Assembly (NCBI GenBank): GCA_944363395.1
Contig: CALVUC010000009.1
Coordinates: 1-50,796 of the forward strand
Reading direction: 5' to 3'
DNA length: 50,796 bases
DNA from: an uncultured Clostridia bacterium
Lineage (GTDB): Bacteria; Bacillota; Clostridia; Christensenellales; Borkfalkiaceae
A program made the translations under genes and the position numbers. This document shows positions 43,112 to 50,796 of this stretch, piece by piece. Position 1 is the stretch's first letter. Each line of letters begins with the position of its first letter. The notes below the pieces were generated by a model. The model did no database searches, was not told where the DNA came from, and saw only the letters and a list, made by a program, of their open reading frames with translations.

Positions 43112-43999
43112 CTATTCCTCTTCGCCGTAGCCGAACTCTTTGATGAGCCGCGCGCTGTCCCTCCAGTCCTCGCGCACTTTGACGTACACCGTCAGAAAGA
43201 CCTTCCCGCCCAGGAACTTTTCCATATCCTGCCGCGCGAAGGAAGCGACTTCCTTCAATGCCCGCCCCTGCCTGCCGATGAGGATGGCTTTGTGGTTGGC
43301 TTTTTCGCAGACGATGTCCAGGTTTACCTCGTACGTCCCGTTGTCGCGGCGGGAGAAGGTGTTGACGATGACCGCGACGCCGTGCGGGATCTCCTTGGCG
43401 TATTTCAAAAGGATCTTCTCGCGCATGAGTTCGGCGAGCATGAACTTTTCGCTGCGGTCGGAGACGACGTCGTCCGGAAAGAGCTTGTCTCCCTCGGGCA
43501 GCATGGCTGCGATGCCCTCCTCCAGCTTTTTGAGATTGCGCCCCTTGCGCGCAGAGACGGGGTAGATATCCTCCTCCACTCCCCACTCGGCGAGTTTGCG
43601 CACATGGACGGGGATGTTCTCCGCGGGCATGATGTCCGTCTTGGTAAAGGCGACGATGAGCGGCACGCCGAGGGAGGCGTACTTTTTGATGAGCGCCGCG
43701 TCCTCCTCCGTGACGCCGTCATGCCCGTCAAGGACGTACAGGATGGCGTCCACGTCGCGCGAGACGGTCTCCGTCGTCTTCATCATGACGCTCGTCAGCG
43801 CGTTGCGCTGGCGGTAAAGCCCCGGCGTATCGACAAAGACGATCTGATGCTCCGCGCGCGTCAGGACCCCGAGGATCCTGTCCCGCGTCGTCTGCGGCTT
43901 GGGCGAGACGATGGCGACCTTTTCGCCGACCAAAACATTGATGAGCGTGCTCTTCCCCGCATTGGCGCGCCCGATCACAGCGACCGTTCCGCTTCTCAC
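43112..43999 (-). CDS. era: Ribosome-maturation GTPase Era
   Basis: Essential GTPase that binds the 3' end of 16S rRNA and assists 30S assembly. The 295 residues contain G1 GRANAGKST near 9, G2 region QTTRDRILG, G3 DTPGLY near 58, G4 FTKTD near 121, and a C-terminal KH domain with the RNA-binding loop LIGRQGRALKEV near 242. It overlaps ybeY by ATGA. Confidence 0.97.
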   Translation of the reverse strand: MRSGTVAVIGRANAGKSTLINVLVGEKVAIVSPKPQTTRDRILGVLTRAEHQIVFVDTPGLYRQRNALTSVMMKTTETVSRDVDAILYVLDGHDGVTEEDAALIKKYASLGVPLIVAFTKTDIMPAENIPVHVRKLAEWGVEEDIYPVSARKGRNLKKLEEGIAAMLPEGDKLFPDDVVSDRSEKFMLAELMREKILLKYAKEIPHGVAVIVNTFSRRDNGTYEVNLDIVCEKANHKAILIGRQGRALKEVASFARQDMEKFLGGKVFLTVYVKVREDWRDSARLIKEFGYGEEE

Positions 44000-44469
44000 G
44001 ATTCCCTCCGAAGGTCAAGTTTCTGCATGACCGTTTCCTCTTTTTCGCGCATTTCGCGCTTTTGCTCCTCGGTCTCATGATCGTAGCCGAGGCAATGCAG
44101 CAGCCCGTGTACGGCGAGATACCAGAGCTCGCGCTCGAAGGTATGCCCGTACTCCGCCGCCTGTTCGCGGGCGCGCTTTTCGCAGATGACGATGCTGCCC
44201 AGAAAGACGGTATCCGTCTCGGGATCGAAGCAGTCGACGCGCTCCTTCTTTCGGATCGGCACGCCCTTGACGCCGTCCATCGAAGGAAAACTCAGCACGT
44301 CGGTGACGCGGTCGACCCCCCTCTCGCGGGCGTTGAGCGCGCGGATCTCCTCCTCGGAGACGCAATAAATTTCCGCCGAGAGATCGTCCCCCTCCCACAG
44401 CCCGTCCATCGCCTCCGAAAGGCGGGAGAGCCCCTCTTCGGGCAGGTCGGAATCAAACAGGATCTTCAC
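43996..44469 (-). CDS. ybeY: Endoribonuclease YbeY
   Basis: Zinc-dependent RNase for 16S rRNA 3'-end maturation and rRNA quality control. The 157 residues end with the HGxLHxxGyDH zinc motif (HGLLHCLGYDHETEEQ) near 122-137; TDVLSFP is in the middle. It overlaps the HD-protein gene and era by 4 nt each, so all three are coupled. Confidence 0.96.
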   Translation of the reverse strand: MKILFDSDLPEEGLSRLSEAMDGLWEGDDLSAEIYCVSEEEIRALNARERGVDRVTDVLSFPSMDGVKGVPIRKKERVDCFDPETDTVFLGSIVICEKRAREQAAEYGHTFERELWYLAVHGLLHCLGYDHETEEQKREMREKEETVMQKLDLRRES

Positions 44470-45947
44470 TTCTTGTCCTCCTTGACCGCCTTCCTGTCGC
44501 GGTTGAAGCGGATGGCGGGGTATTCCACACGGTGATGGTGGACGCCCGAGAGCGTCTCGACGAGCGTGCGGCGGATGACGGACAGATCGCGGATGGTGAT
44601 GGCGCAGTCTGCGAACTGGTCGAGATCCATGCGCTCCTCGATGATGGTGCGGATGGTGCGTTCCACCTTTTCGGGCGAGCGGTCCTTGAGGGCGCGCGTC
44701 GCCGCTTCGGACGCATCCGCGATCATGACGATCGCCGCGATGCGCGAGCGGGGCGTGGGACCGAGGTAGGAATAGTCCTTGACGTCCGCCTCGCCGCCCG
44801 AAAGGCGCATCGCCTTGTCGTAGAAGTACTTGATGGGCAGGGTGCCGTGATGCTCGCGCGCGACGTCCGCAATGAGTTTGGGGAAGTGCGCCGCGGTAAG
44901 AAGTTCGTAGCCGTCCCGCGCGTGCGAACGGATGATGTCCGCCGAGAGTTCGGGCATGAGTTCGTCATGAACGTTGTAATCGGTCTGGTTTTCGGTAAAG
45001 CAGTCGGGCTGCTTGAGTTTTCCCACGTCGTGATAGTATGCCGCCGCACGCGCGAGCTCGGCGTTTTCGCCGATGGCGACGGCGCAGGACTCCGCAAGCT
45101 GCGCGACGACGAGCGAATGATTGAAGGTTCCGGGCGCCTCCTGTTTGAGACGCACGAGAAGGGGCGCGTTGGTGCTGGTGAGTTCGCGCAGACGGAACAC
45201 CGTCAGGCGGTTGAAGAGCTTTTCAAAGACGGGAAGCCCCGCGAGCGCGAGGATGCCCGAGACGACGCAGCCGAACACCGCGCAGCCGAGCGAGATGAAG
45301 AAGGGTACGAGTTCGTCGGAGATGGTCGCGACCTGCAGGAGCGTCACGATGATGACGGTCGGGACGGAGATGACGCAGCCCGTCAGCAGCAGCCCGCCGC
45401 GCGTCTTGGCGCCCGCAGCGGCAAAGACGGCGAACGTCCCGCACACAAAGTGCAGCATGAGCGAGTAGTAGACCTGCGTCGTCGCGCCGTCCGCCGAAAA
45501 GTTATTGGTGTAGGTGTCGATGACGAACATGAACACCGAGAAGATGAAGTTGAGAAGGATCGCCTGCCTGCGGTTGAAGAGAAAGACGCACATGAGCGCA
45601 AACAGCGCGCAGGGGCGGGCATAGATGCCGATGAGTTTCCCGAACACATAGTCAAGGATGAGACAGACGAGCATCAGGGAAAAGATGAGCAGGATGTTGC
45701 GCGCCTGTGCGACGAAGGTGCGGTCCTCGAAATAATAGTAGTAATAGACGATGCAGGAGAGCAGCAGCGCGCACACCGCCAGCGTGAGGATATCGGTGTA
45801 ATTTTCAAGAAGGTAGCCCGTCCAGCCCGCGGGATCGTTGACGACGATCATGATAAAGCAGAACAGGCAGAGCACGGCATAACAGCCGACGAGCGCAAAT
45901 GCGCTGCCGACCAGCCCCGAACGCTTTTTTTCCTCTCTCTTTTTCAT
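44466..45947 (-). CDS. 7TM-HD (PgpH/YqfF-type) phosphodiesterase, lacking the extracellular domain
   Basis: Membrane HD hydrolase of the c-di-AMP phosphodiesterase PgpH type. The 493 residues show about seven or eight membrane helices (20-245) followed by the cytoplasmic HD domain (about 270-425) with FNHSLVVAQLAES, AAYYHDVGKL and EHHG, the metal-binding His/Asp set. PgpH proteins are usually about 700 residues, with a large extracellular 7TMR-HDED domain between TM1 and TM2. Here that domain is absent: TM1 and TM2 are joined by a short loop. Activity seems intact, but external sensing would be lost. Confidence 0.9.
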   Translation of the reverse strand: MKKREEKKRSGLVGSAFALVGCYAVLCLFCFIMIVVNDPAGWTGYLLENYTDILTLAVCALLLSCIVYYYYYFEDRTFVAQARNILLIFSLMLVCLILDYVFGKLIGIYARPCALFALMCVFLFNRRQAILLNFIFSVFMFVIDTYTNNFSADGATTQVYYSLMLHFVCGTFAVFAAAGAKTRGGLLLTGCVISVPTVIIVTLLQVATISDELVPFFISLGCAVFGCVVSGILALAGLPVFEKLFNRLTVFRLRELTSTNAPLLVRLKQEAPGTFNHSLVVAQLAESCAVAIGENAELARAAAYYHDVGKLKQPDCFTENQTDYNVHDELMPELSADIIRSHARDGYELLTAAHFPKLIADVAREHHGTLPIKYFYDKAMRLSGGEADVKDYSYLGPTPRSRIAAIVMIADASEAATRALKDRSPEKVERTIRTIIEERMDLDQFADCAITIRDLSVIRRTLVETLSGVHHHRVEYPAIRFNRDRKAVKEDKK

Positions 45948-46909
45948 CGCTTTTCTCCTTTGCGTCTGCGCGCATCCTCCCTGCGCTGCTCGTCCTTTTC
46001 GTAGGCGCGCACGATCGCCGTGACCAGCGGATGCCGCACGACGTCGCGCTCCGTAAGGCGGATGACGGCGATATCGGGGACGTCTTTCAGGACGTTCACC
46101 GCGTGCGCAAGTCCGCTCGACTTGCCGTCGGGAAGGTCGGTCTGCGTGAGATCGCCCGTGACGACCATCTTGCTCCCCTCCCCGAGACGGGTCAGGAACA
46201 TCTTCATCTGCTCGCGCGTGGCGTTCTGCGCCTCGTCGAGGATGACGAACGCCCCGGAAAGCGTCCTGCCGCGCATATAGGCGAGGGGCGCGACCTCGAT
46301 GGCGCCCTTTTCCATGAGTTTTGCGTACGTCTCCATGCCGAACAGCTCCTGCAGCGCGTCATAGAGCGGACGCAGATAGGGATCGACCTTGGTCTGCAGG
46401 TCCCCCGGCAGAAAGCCGAGCTTTTCGCCCGCCTCCACGGCGGGGCGGGTGAGAATGATCTTCTCCACCAGCTTGGACTTGTACGCCGCGACCGCGCAGC
46501 TCACGGCAAGATAGGTCTTGCCCGTACCGGCGGGGCCCGTCCCGAAGGTGACCGTATTTTCGCGCATGGCGGCGACGTATTCCTTCTGCCCCACCGTCTT
46601 GCATTTGACGGGCTTCCCGCGCGACGTGACCGCAACGACGTCCTTCAGAACGCCGCCAAGGTCCTCGCCGCCCTCCCTCGCAAGGGAGATGCAGTACAAC
46701 AGGCTGCTCCTGTCGATGAGCTCGCCCGCGTCCACGACGGAGAGCAGGCTGCGGATGACGGACGCCCCCGTCTGCGCCTCCTCGCCCGTCAGGACGATCC
46801 TGGTCCCGTCGATGCGGGTGGAGAGCGAGAGTTCCCGCGCGATCGTCGTCAGATTTTCATCCAGGACACCGATGACCGTCCGAAGCCTGTCCAGACTGCC
46901 CGTGTCCAC
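45944..46909 (-). CDS. phoH: PhoH family ATPase
   Basis: PhoH/YbeZ-type RNA-linked ATPase, a functional partner of YbeY. The 321 residues carry Walker A FGTGPAGTGKTYLAV near 120 and Walker B AFVILDEAQNATREQMKMFLTR near 218. The GTG at 46909 is the first possible start codon, but the strong Shine-Dalgarno AGGAGGAG (46936-46929) is 19 nt away, and the codons in between would give a family-like N-terminus. Initiation at a non-standard codon near 46922 is possible. Confidence 0.93.
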   Translation of the reverse strand: MDTGSLDRLRTVIGVLDENLTTIARELSLSTRIDGTRIVLTGEEAQTGASVIRSLLSVVDAGELIDRSSLLYCISLAREGGEDLGGVLKDVVAVTSRGKPVKCKTVGQKEYVAAMRENTVTFGTGPAGTGKTYLAVSCAVAAYKSKLVEKIILTRPAVEAGEKLGFLPGDLQTKVDPYLRPLYDALQELFGMETYAKLMEKGAIEVAPLAYMRGRTLSGAFVILDEAQNATREQMKMFLTRLGEGSKMVVTGDLTQTDLPDGKSSGLAHAVNVLKDVPDIAVIRLTERDVVRHPLVTAIVRAYEKDEQRREDARRRKGEKR

Positions 46910-46937
46910 CGTAACCGTGTGTTCCGTGGTCTCCTCC

Positions 46938-47768
46938 TCAGCCGAGGTTGCGTCCCGCCGTCACGCGCGCCCTGCCCGTGACGCGCCAGCCGCCCTCGGT
47001 CTTTTGCGTCTGTATCGAAAATAATTCCCCGTGTTCGAGATACGCCTGCGCAAGCGCCGCGTCCTCGCTGCCCGCATACACCGCGTCCGCCGCATACTCG
47101 ACGGCGACACCCGCGATGACGGGCTGCGTCCCGTTCTCGGCGACGACGTCCCCCTTCGCGACGCGGTCTCCCACGGCAACGCACGCCCTGCCCGCGATCA
47201 CGGTGAGGGAGTACACAACGCCGTCCGCGGGTGCAAGGAGCGGCCCCTCTTCGGGCGGGATCGCCTCCTCTTCCAGCTCGATGCAGACGGTGAGCACGCC
47301 GCCCTCGTGCGAGAGAGAACAAAACCCGACGCGGGGCAGACGCAGCATCTGCGCGACGAAGAGCGCCTCGTTTGCGGGCGGAAGAGAGAAAAATCCCGTC
47401 CCCTGCTCTTTGAGGAGCGCGACCGCCTCCGCGCCGTAGCACGCCCCGCTGCCGACGACTTCGATGCGAAGCACGCGGCTTTCGCAGAAGAGGACGGCTG
47501 CAACGAACAAGGCGGCGCCGGCAATGAGCCCCGCGCTCCGCCGCGCGAGCGCGTACAGCCGCTGCGCGCCGTAAGGGGTACATTTTTTTATATTATAGCA
47601 CGAACCGCGCAAAATTGCAAAAACTTTTTTGCGCTGTTTGGCGTCCACACGCACGCGGACGCCCTTTTTTTGCACCGAAGCGCCGAGAACGGTCACGCCG
47701 CCCTGCACGAGTTTTTCCACCGCCCGCGCCGCGCCGATGCCCTCGATATCCAGTTCACATCCCCGCAT
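46938..47768 (-). CDS. yqfD: Sporulation protein YqfD
   Basis: Mother-cell sporulation membrane protein of unknown molecular role. The 276 residues have an N-terminal cytoplasmic part, one membrane helix near 80-100 (SAGLIAGAALFVAAVLFCES) and an exported C-terminal domain. The start is the ATG at 47768 after GGGAGGG. It is followed directly by the phoH ribosome site. The family is usually about 390 residues, so this copy is short. Confidence 0.88.
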   Translation of the reverse strand: MRGCELDIEGIGAARAVEKLVQGGVTVLGASVQKKGVRVRVDAKQRKKVFAILRGSCYNIKKCTPYGAQRLYALARRSAGLIAGAALFVAAVLFCESRVLRIEVVGSGACYGAEAVALLKEQGTGFFSLPPANEALFVAQMLRLPRVGFCSLSHEGGVLTVCIELEEEAIPPEEGPLLAPADGVVYSLTVIAGRACVAVGDRVAKGDVVAENGTQPVIAGVAVEYAADAVYAGSEDAALAQAYLEHGELFSIQTQKTEGGWRVTGRARVTAGRNLG

Positions 47769-47822
47769 ATGCCCTCCCGCACCCGTGTTCCGCGGCGCGA
47801 CGCAGCAAGCGGACGCGCCGAA

Positions 47823-47852
47823 ATGCGCCGCGCCGCACTTGCGGCGCGGCGC
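47823..47852. repeat. 13-bp perfect hairpin between yqfC and yqfD
   Basis: TGCGCCGCGCCGC and its exact complement around ACTT. No T-run follows on the minus strand, so it is more likely an mRNA-stabilising or processing stem than a terminator. Confidence 0.7.
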
Positions 47853-47854
47853 AT

Positions 47855-48106
47855 TCATCCGCCCCTGCGTTCGATCCGGACGATATCCCCGAAAATGACG
47901 ACGTCGCCCGCGCAGTATTTTCCGAGCGAGAGCGCCTTCCCCGTGACGGCGTAGACTTCCCGCCTGCCGCGCAGCACGACCTCTTCCGCCGAAAAGGAGG
48001 CGATCCTGCGCACGTTTTCAAAGTACGCGCCCCGCCCGCCCACGACGGTGCAGCGGATGCCGAGCGCCTCGCCCAGCGCTGCCGCGATCTCCCGCTTGAA
48101 CTCCAT
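47855..48106 (-). CDS. yqfC: Sporulation protein YqfC
   Basis: YabP/YqfC-family small protein made in the mother cell. The 83 residues have the family pattern RIASFSAEEVVLRGRREVYAVTG and end DVVIFGDIVRIERRGG. The ATG has no Shine-Dalgarno and is fused to the 18-bp element at 48104-48121. It heads the block that runs to recO. In Bacillus yqfC is sigma-E dependent. Confidence 0.9.
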   Translation of the reverse strand: MEFKREIAAALGEALGIRCTVVGGRGAYFENVRRIASFSAEEVVLRGRREVYAVTGKALSLGKYCAGDVVIFGDIVRIERRGG

Positions 48107-48121
48107 ATAGACAGTATATGC
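48104..48121 (-). promoter_or_regulatory. 18-bp start element of yqfC, possible sporulation promoter
   Basis: GCATATACTGTCTATATG, ending in the yqfC ATG. CATATACT resembles a sigma-E -10; an ATA-rich stretch (TCTATAA) lies 22 nt upstream of TATACTGT. Transcription would start at or very near the ATG. Confidence 0.55.
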
Positions 48122-48533
48122 CGATAGCCCCCTTTATAGACGCCGCGGGCAGCTTTGCATCCCGACAGCGGCGGGAAAAAACCCGCGGCGCACGCAAGCC
48201 CCGCATTGACGCCCGAGCCGTGTCCGCCGTTCGGCTTATCGACGACGCCCGTTCCCGTGCGCTTTTGAGTTTCGTTTTTTATTGAGTTGCTTTGTTTGTG
48301 GCGGGTGCTTGAACGGCGAGGCGTAGCCGAGCCGCTCGTTTATTCAAGCACCCGCCATAGTGCCCATTTATCGTTGTTGTGGGGGGGAGTTCCCAAAAGG
48401 CGTGTAAGAGAAAAATTTTTCTTGAAGCAAAGAGGTCTAAACAGGGGAAATTTCGGCAGAGATCGGCTCCTTTTGCGCAGGAGTCCCTTGAATATAACAC
48501 GCGATGTGGAAACTCCCCGTTGTTGTAAAAACG
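48122..48533. other. Gene-free junction between the core block and the AT-rich gene
   Basis: No supported gene on either strand. Contains a GCGGGAAAAAACCCGC hairpin (about 48171-48187), the 57-nt hairpin at 48300-48356, a GGGGAGTTCCC/GGAAACTCCCC inverted pair (48384-48394 and 48508-48518), two copies of CGTTGTTGT (48372 and 48518) and the A/T palindrome AAAAATTTTT (near 48411-48420). Base composition falls across it. Confidence 0.6.
48300..48356. repeat. Large hairpin with 14-bp perfect arms
   Basis: GGCGGGTGCTTGAA (48300-48313) and TTCAAGCACCCGCC (48343-48356) flank a 29-nt GC-rich loop that can fold again (GGC-gta-GCC). No T-run follows. It could be the end of a mobile element, a cruciform or an RNA domain. 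Confidence 0.7.
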
Positions 48534-48562
48534 TTGATTTTCATTTTCAAATATGCTATAAT
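48534..48562 (+). promoter_or_regulatory. Promoter of the DUF262 gene
   Basis: TTGATT 48534-48539, 17 bp, TATAAT 48557-48562, followed by GAGGTGC ahead of the ATG at 48587. Confidence 0.8.
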
Positions 48563-48586
48563 ATATAAAAAATATGAGGTGCCTTT

Positions 48587-50383
48587 ATGTCGCAGAAAAC
48601 TGTGGATAGCAAAGCATATCCATTGAAAGAATTGTTTTTAGATAAATTTGATGTTGACTTTTATCAACGAGAATATGTTTGGCAAAAAAAACAATTAGAA
48701 GATTTGCTTACTGACCTATCGGTTGAGTTCTTAAAAAATTGGACTATTGGCGATACCCCCGACAAGGTGCGTTCATACGACCCATATTTTATGGGCGAAA
48801 TAGTTTTATCATATAAAGACGGAGCACGCAGTTCAATCATAGACGGTCAGCAACGCATCACTACATTTACGTTGTTACTTATTTATTTGTTGAAAACATA
48901 CGGTCATTTACCGCTATTTCCGTGTGCCGATGTAGAAAAGGCCATTTATAGTGATGATTTCGGCACCCCGAGATTTAATTTGGATATTGAACAACGAAAT
49001 AATTGTATGTTGTCATTGTTCAGAAATGGAACATATACGCCTACCGAAACAGATAAACAATATGTACAAAACATTGTAGATAGATATAATGATATAAGTG
49101 AATGCTGGAATGAACAAATAAATGAGAACAATGCCGTTAATTTTGCCTATTGGATAAAAGAAAAAGTGGTTTTTTCAAAAGTGTGGACTAATAATGACGA
49201 ATTTGCATATGTCATTTTTGAAACGATGAACGATAGAGGACTGTCGCTTACGCAAGTAGAAATGTTAAGAAGTTTTTTGCTTGCAAATATTGATAGTGAA
49301 AATAGAAATAATGCTATTCAGCAATTTGACGAAATTGTAAAAAGACTTGTGAATATAAAATTGGCCTCCAAATCAAAAGCCGAATTTGAATTTTTTAAGA
49401 TGTATTTTAGAGGACATTATGCGGAAGATTTTTCGCAGAATAAAGATTCAAATTCTGACTTTATTCGTATTGGTAAGGAATTTCATAGATGGGTACGCGA
49501 TAACGATAAAACATTGCTCGGGTTACGCTATTCGTCTGATTACATAGAGTTTGTGTCCAAAATTGCGTATTTTGCAAAACAATATGAAAAAATCAATTCA
49601 TTGATAAATGAGCGAAACACAAACAAGTATTTATATTTAATTGTAAATAACGATTATGGGTTTACATTACAGCCTGCGTTGATACTGTCAGCAATCAAGT
49701 ATAACGATACCGATGAAATCGTTACCCAAAAAATACAAATCATTTCAAAATATTTAACCAAAGTTTTAACGTGGCGCATTTGGAATCATTGGATGATTTC
49801 TCAAAGTTCAATGGAAAGTCACATTTACACATTATGCAAGCAAATACGTGATATGGATATTGAAACTTTAACTGTAACGTTAAATAACAACCCTATTGAT
49901 TTACCGAGTTTAGATAATGCACCGACATTAAATCAACAAAATAAACAAAAAATTAAAGTATTATTAGCGTTAATAACTGAAATTGTAGCAAAAGAATCAA
50001 AATGCGCAGATTATATGCTTAATAAGCCCGATATAGAAGTTGAACATATTTGGGCTGACCATTACGAACAACACACCGACGAGTTTTCCGATAAAAACAC
50101 ATTTGCAGCAGCAAGAAATAATATCGGTGATTTACTTGTTTTGCCGAAAAGTTTTAATGCTTCATACAATGATTCACCATATAACGTAAAGGTTGAGCAA
50201 TATTTTGAACAAAATATACTTGCACAATCATTAAATCAACGTAAATATATAAATAACCCCGATTTTCTACGCTTTGTTCATAATAGCGGATTGCCGTTTA
50301 AGGCATATACAGACTTCAAACATAGTTCTATAAATGAACGTGCTGAATTATATAAGCAAATACTTTTATGGAATTGGGCTTAA
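48587..50383 (+). CDS. DUF262/DUF1524 (GmrSD-like) protein, probable defence nuclease
   Basis: The 598 residues have the N-terminal ParB-like DUF262 domain: FYQREYVWQKKQLEDLL near 25-41 and the nucleotide-binding DGQQR motif near 84. A helical middle part leads to a C-terminal DUF1524 HNH-like domain (VEHIWADHY near 484, NNIGDLLVLPKSFNASYND near 505-525). This layout is that of GmrSD/type IV restriction enzymes that attack modified phage DNA. The gene is strongly AT-rich compared with the window and stands alone between its own promoter and terminator, as expected for acquired cargo. Full activity is not proven: the HNH region is divergent. Confidence 0.87.
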   Translation: MSQKTVDSKAYPLKELFLDKFDVDFYQREYVWQKKQLEDLLTDLSVEFLKNWTIGDTPDKVRSYDPYFMGEIVLSYKDGARSSIIDGQQRITTFTLLLIYLLKTYGHLPLFPCADVEKAIYSDDFGTPRFNLDIEQRNNCMLSLFRNGTYTPTETDKQYVQNIVDRYNDISECWNEQINENNAVNFAYWIKEKVVFSKVWTNNDEFAYVIFETMNDRGLSLTQVEMLRSFLLANIDSENRNNAIQQFDEIVKRLVNIKLASKSKAEFEFFKMYFRGHYAEDFSQNKDSNSDFIRIGKEFHRWVRDNDKTLLGLRYSSDYIEFVSKIAYFAKQYEKINSLINERNTNKYLYLIVNNDYGFTLQPALILSAIKYNDTDEIVTQKIQIISKYLTKVLTWRIWNHWMISQSSMESHIYTLCKQIRDMDIETLTVTLNNNPIDLPSLDNAPTLNQQNKQKIKVLLALITEIVAKESKCADYMLNKPDIEVEHIWADHYEQHTDEFSDKNTFAAARNNIGDLLVLPKSFNASYNDSPYNVKVEQYFEQNILAQSLNQRKYINNPDFLRFVHNSGLPFKAYTDFKHSSINERAELYKQILLWNWA

Positions 50384-50418
50384 ACAAAATTCGTTTTACG
50401 TTACTACCGCTCCACCAT

Positions 50419-50451
50419 AAAAAATAACGGGCATATTGCCCGTTATTTTTT
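50419..50451. terminator. Terminator of the DUF262 gene
   Basis: AAAAAATAACGGGCA, loop TAT, and its perfect complement ending in six T; bidirectional. Confidence 0.93.
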
Positions 50452-50738
50452 ATGCGTCCGGGGCGCGGGCGAACCTTTCGCCCGAGGAGAGGCGGAGTAA
50501 ATGATCGGACAGCTCGGGCGAGGGGCGCGCGCAGCCACGCCGAGGGGTCCCCTTTAGGGGTGTCGGCGTAGCCCTGTTGTCCCCACCAGCGTCGCCGCAA
50601 GGCGAGTCTTGAAACAGTTTTGGAATACCTCAAACTGTTGCACTTAGTTTAACAATTCACCGCCCTGCCGCGCGCACCGCCCTTTACGCGCGGCGGCGTT
50701 AGCCTTTGTGAAATGGCTATAAATTTTACCACAACATA
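50452..50738. repeat. Palindrome-rich intergenic region near the right edge
   Basis: No gene supported. Stems seen: GGGCGAA/TTCGCCC (near 50467-50483), GGGGTCCCC (near 50545), CGCC-gcaa-GGCG (near 50593), AACAGTTT/AAACTGTT (50613-50620 with 50632-50639) and GCCGCGCG/CGCGCGGC (50667-50674 with 50687-50694). GC is high again directly after the AT-rich gene. Confidence 0.5.
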
Positions 50739-50767
50739 TTGCATTTTTCTTTGAGGCATGCTATACT
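50739..50767 (+). promoter_or_regulatory. Promoter of a gene beyond the right edge
   Basis: TTGCAT 50739-50744, 17 bp, TATACT 50762-50767, followed by a Shine-Dalgarno-like GGCGGAAGGG at the edge. The start codon is outside the window. Confidence 0.65.
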
Positions 50768-50796
50768 TCCGTTACGCAAGAACAAGGCGGAAGGGT

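Noticed and set aside
50328-50633. A 101-codon minus-strand frame downstream of the DUF262 gene
   Set aside because: It covers a perfect bidirectional terminator and palindromic intergenic sequence; no ribosome site or family.

Overview
This 50.8 kb window is GC-rich chromosomal DNA that looks like an uncultured, spore-forming member of the Firmicutes (Clostridia). The evidence is McsA, McsB and ClpC, the sporulation pair YqfC/YqfD, the block yqfC-yqfD-phoH-7TM/HD-ybeY-era-yqzL-recO, LuxS, GH42 and large lipoproteins. High GC together with clostridial gene content would fit a Christensenellales-like gut lineage, but that placement is inference. Most promoters match the sigma-A type, nearly all with a 17-bp spacer. 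I saw no rRNA, tRNA, CRISPR array, transposase or phage gene.

Layout. (1) 151-3324, minus: ruvC-ruvA-ruvB-queA. (2) 3462-13527, plus: argH, ilvB-ilvN-ilvD, then a LysR-type regulator (minus) divergent from leuC-leuD-membrane protein-leuB. These make arginine and branched-chain amino acids; ilvC, ilvE and leuA are not in the window. (3) 13616-15179: a YggS-type PLP protein and a zinc phospholipase C-like protein. (4) 15410-16657, minus: a large ferritin-like protein. (5) 16771-19747: mtnN-luxS-ung and apgM. (6) 19813-25868, minus: XRE membrane regulator, PH-like membrane protein, DUF1653, mcsA, mcsB, clpC, with no ctsR. (7) 26031-26194: an intergenic structured RNA with its own promoter and terminator. 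(8) GH42 beta-galactosidase and two lipoproteins. (9) 30291-33695, minus: rpmG-secE-nusG-rplK-rplA-rplJ-rplL with an L10-type attenuator leader. (10) 33850-34205: three 123-bp tandem repeats. (11) A 1490-residue lipoprotein. (12) nadA-nadB-nadC for NAD synthesis. (13) 42229-48106: the sporulation/ribosome/repair block. (14) 48587-50383: an isolated AT-rich DUF262/DUF1524 gene, probably acquired defence cargo.

The observations most worth following are: the structured RNA at 26031-26194, which resembles what I remember of the raiA motif; promoters placed so that transcription should start on the A of the start codon (ruvC and the XRE regulator); a nearly identical 18-bp element fused to the ATG of both yqfC and yqzL, neither of which has a Shine-Dalgarno; the mcsA-mcsB-clpC operon headed by a membrane XRE regulator in place of CtsR; and a 22-bp perfect palindrome covering two overlapping divergent promoters at leuC.
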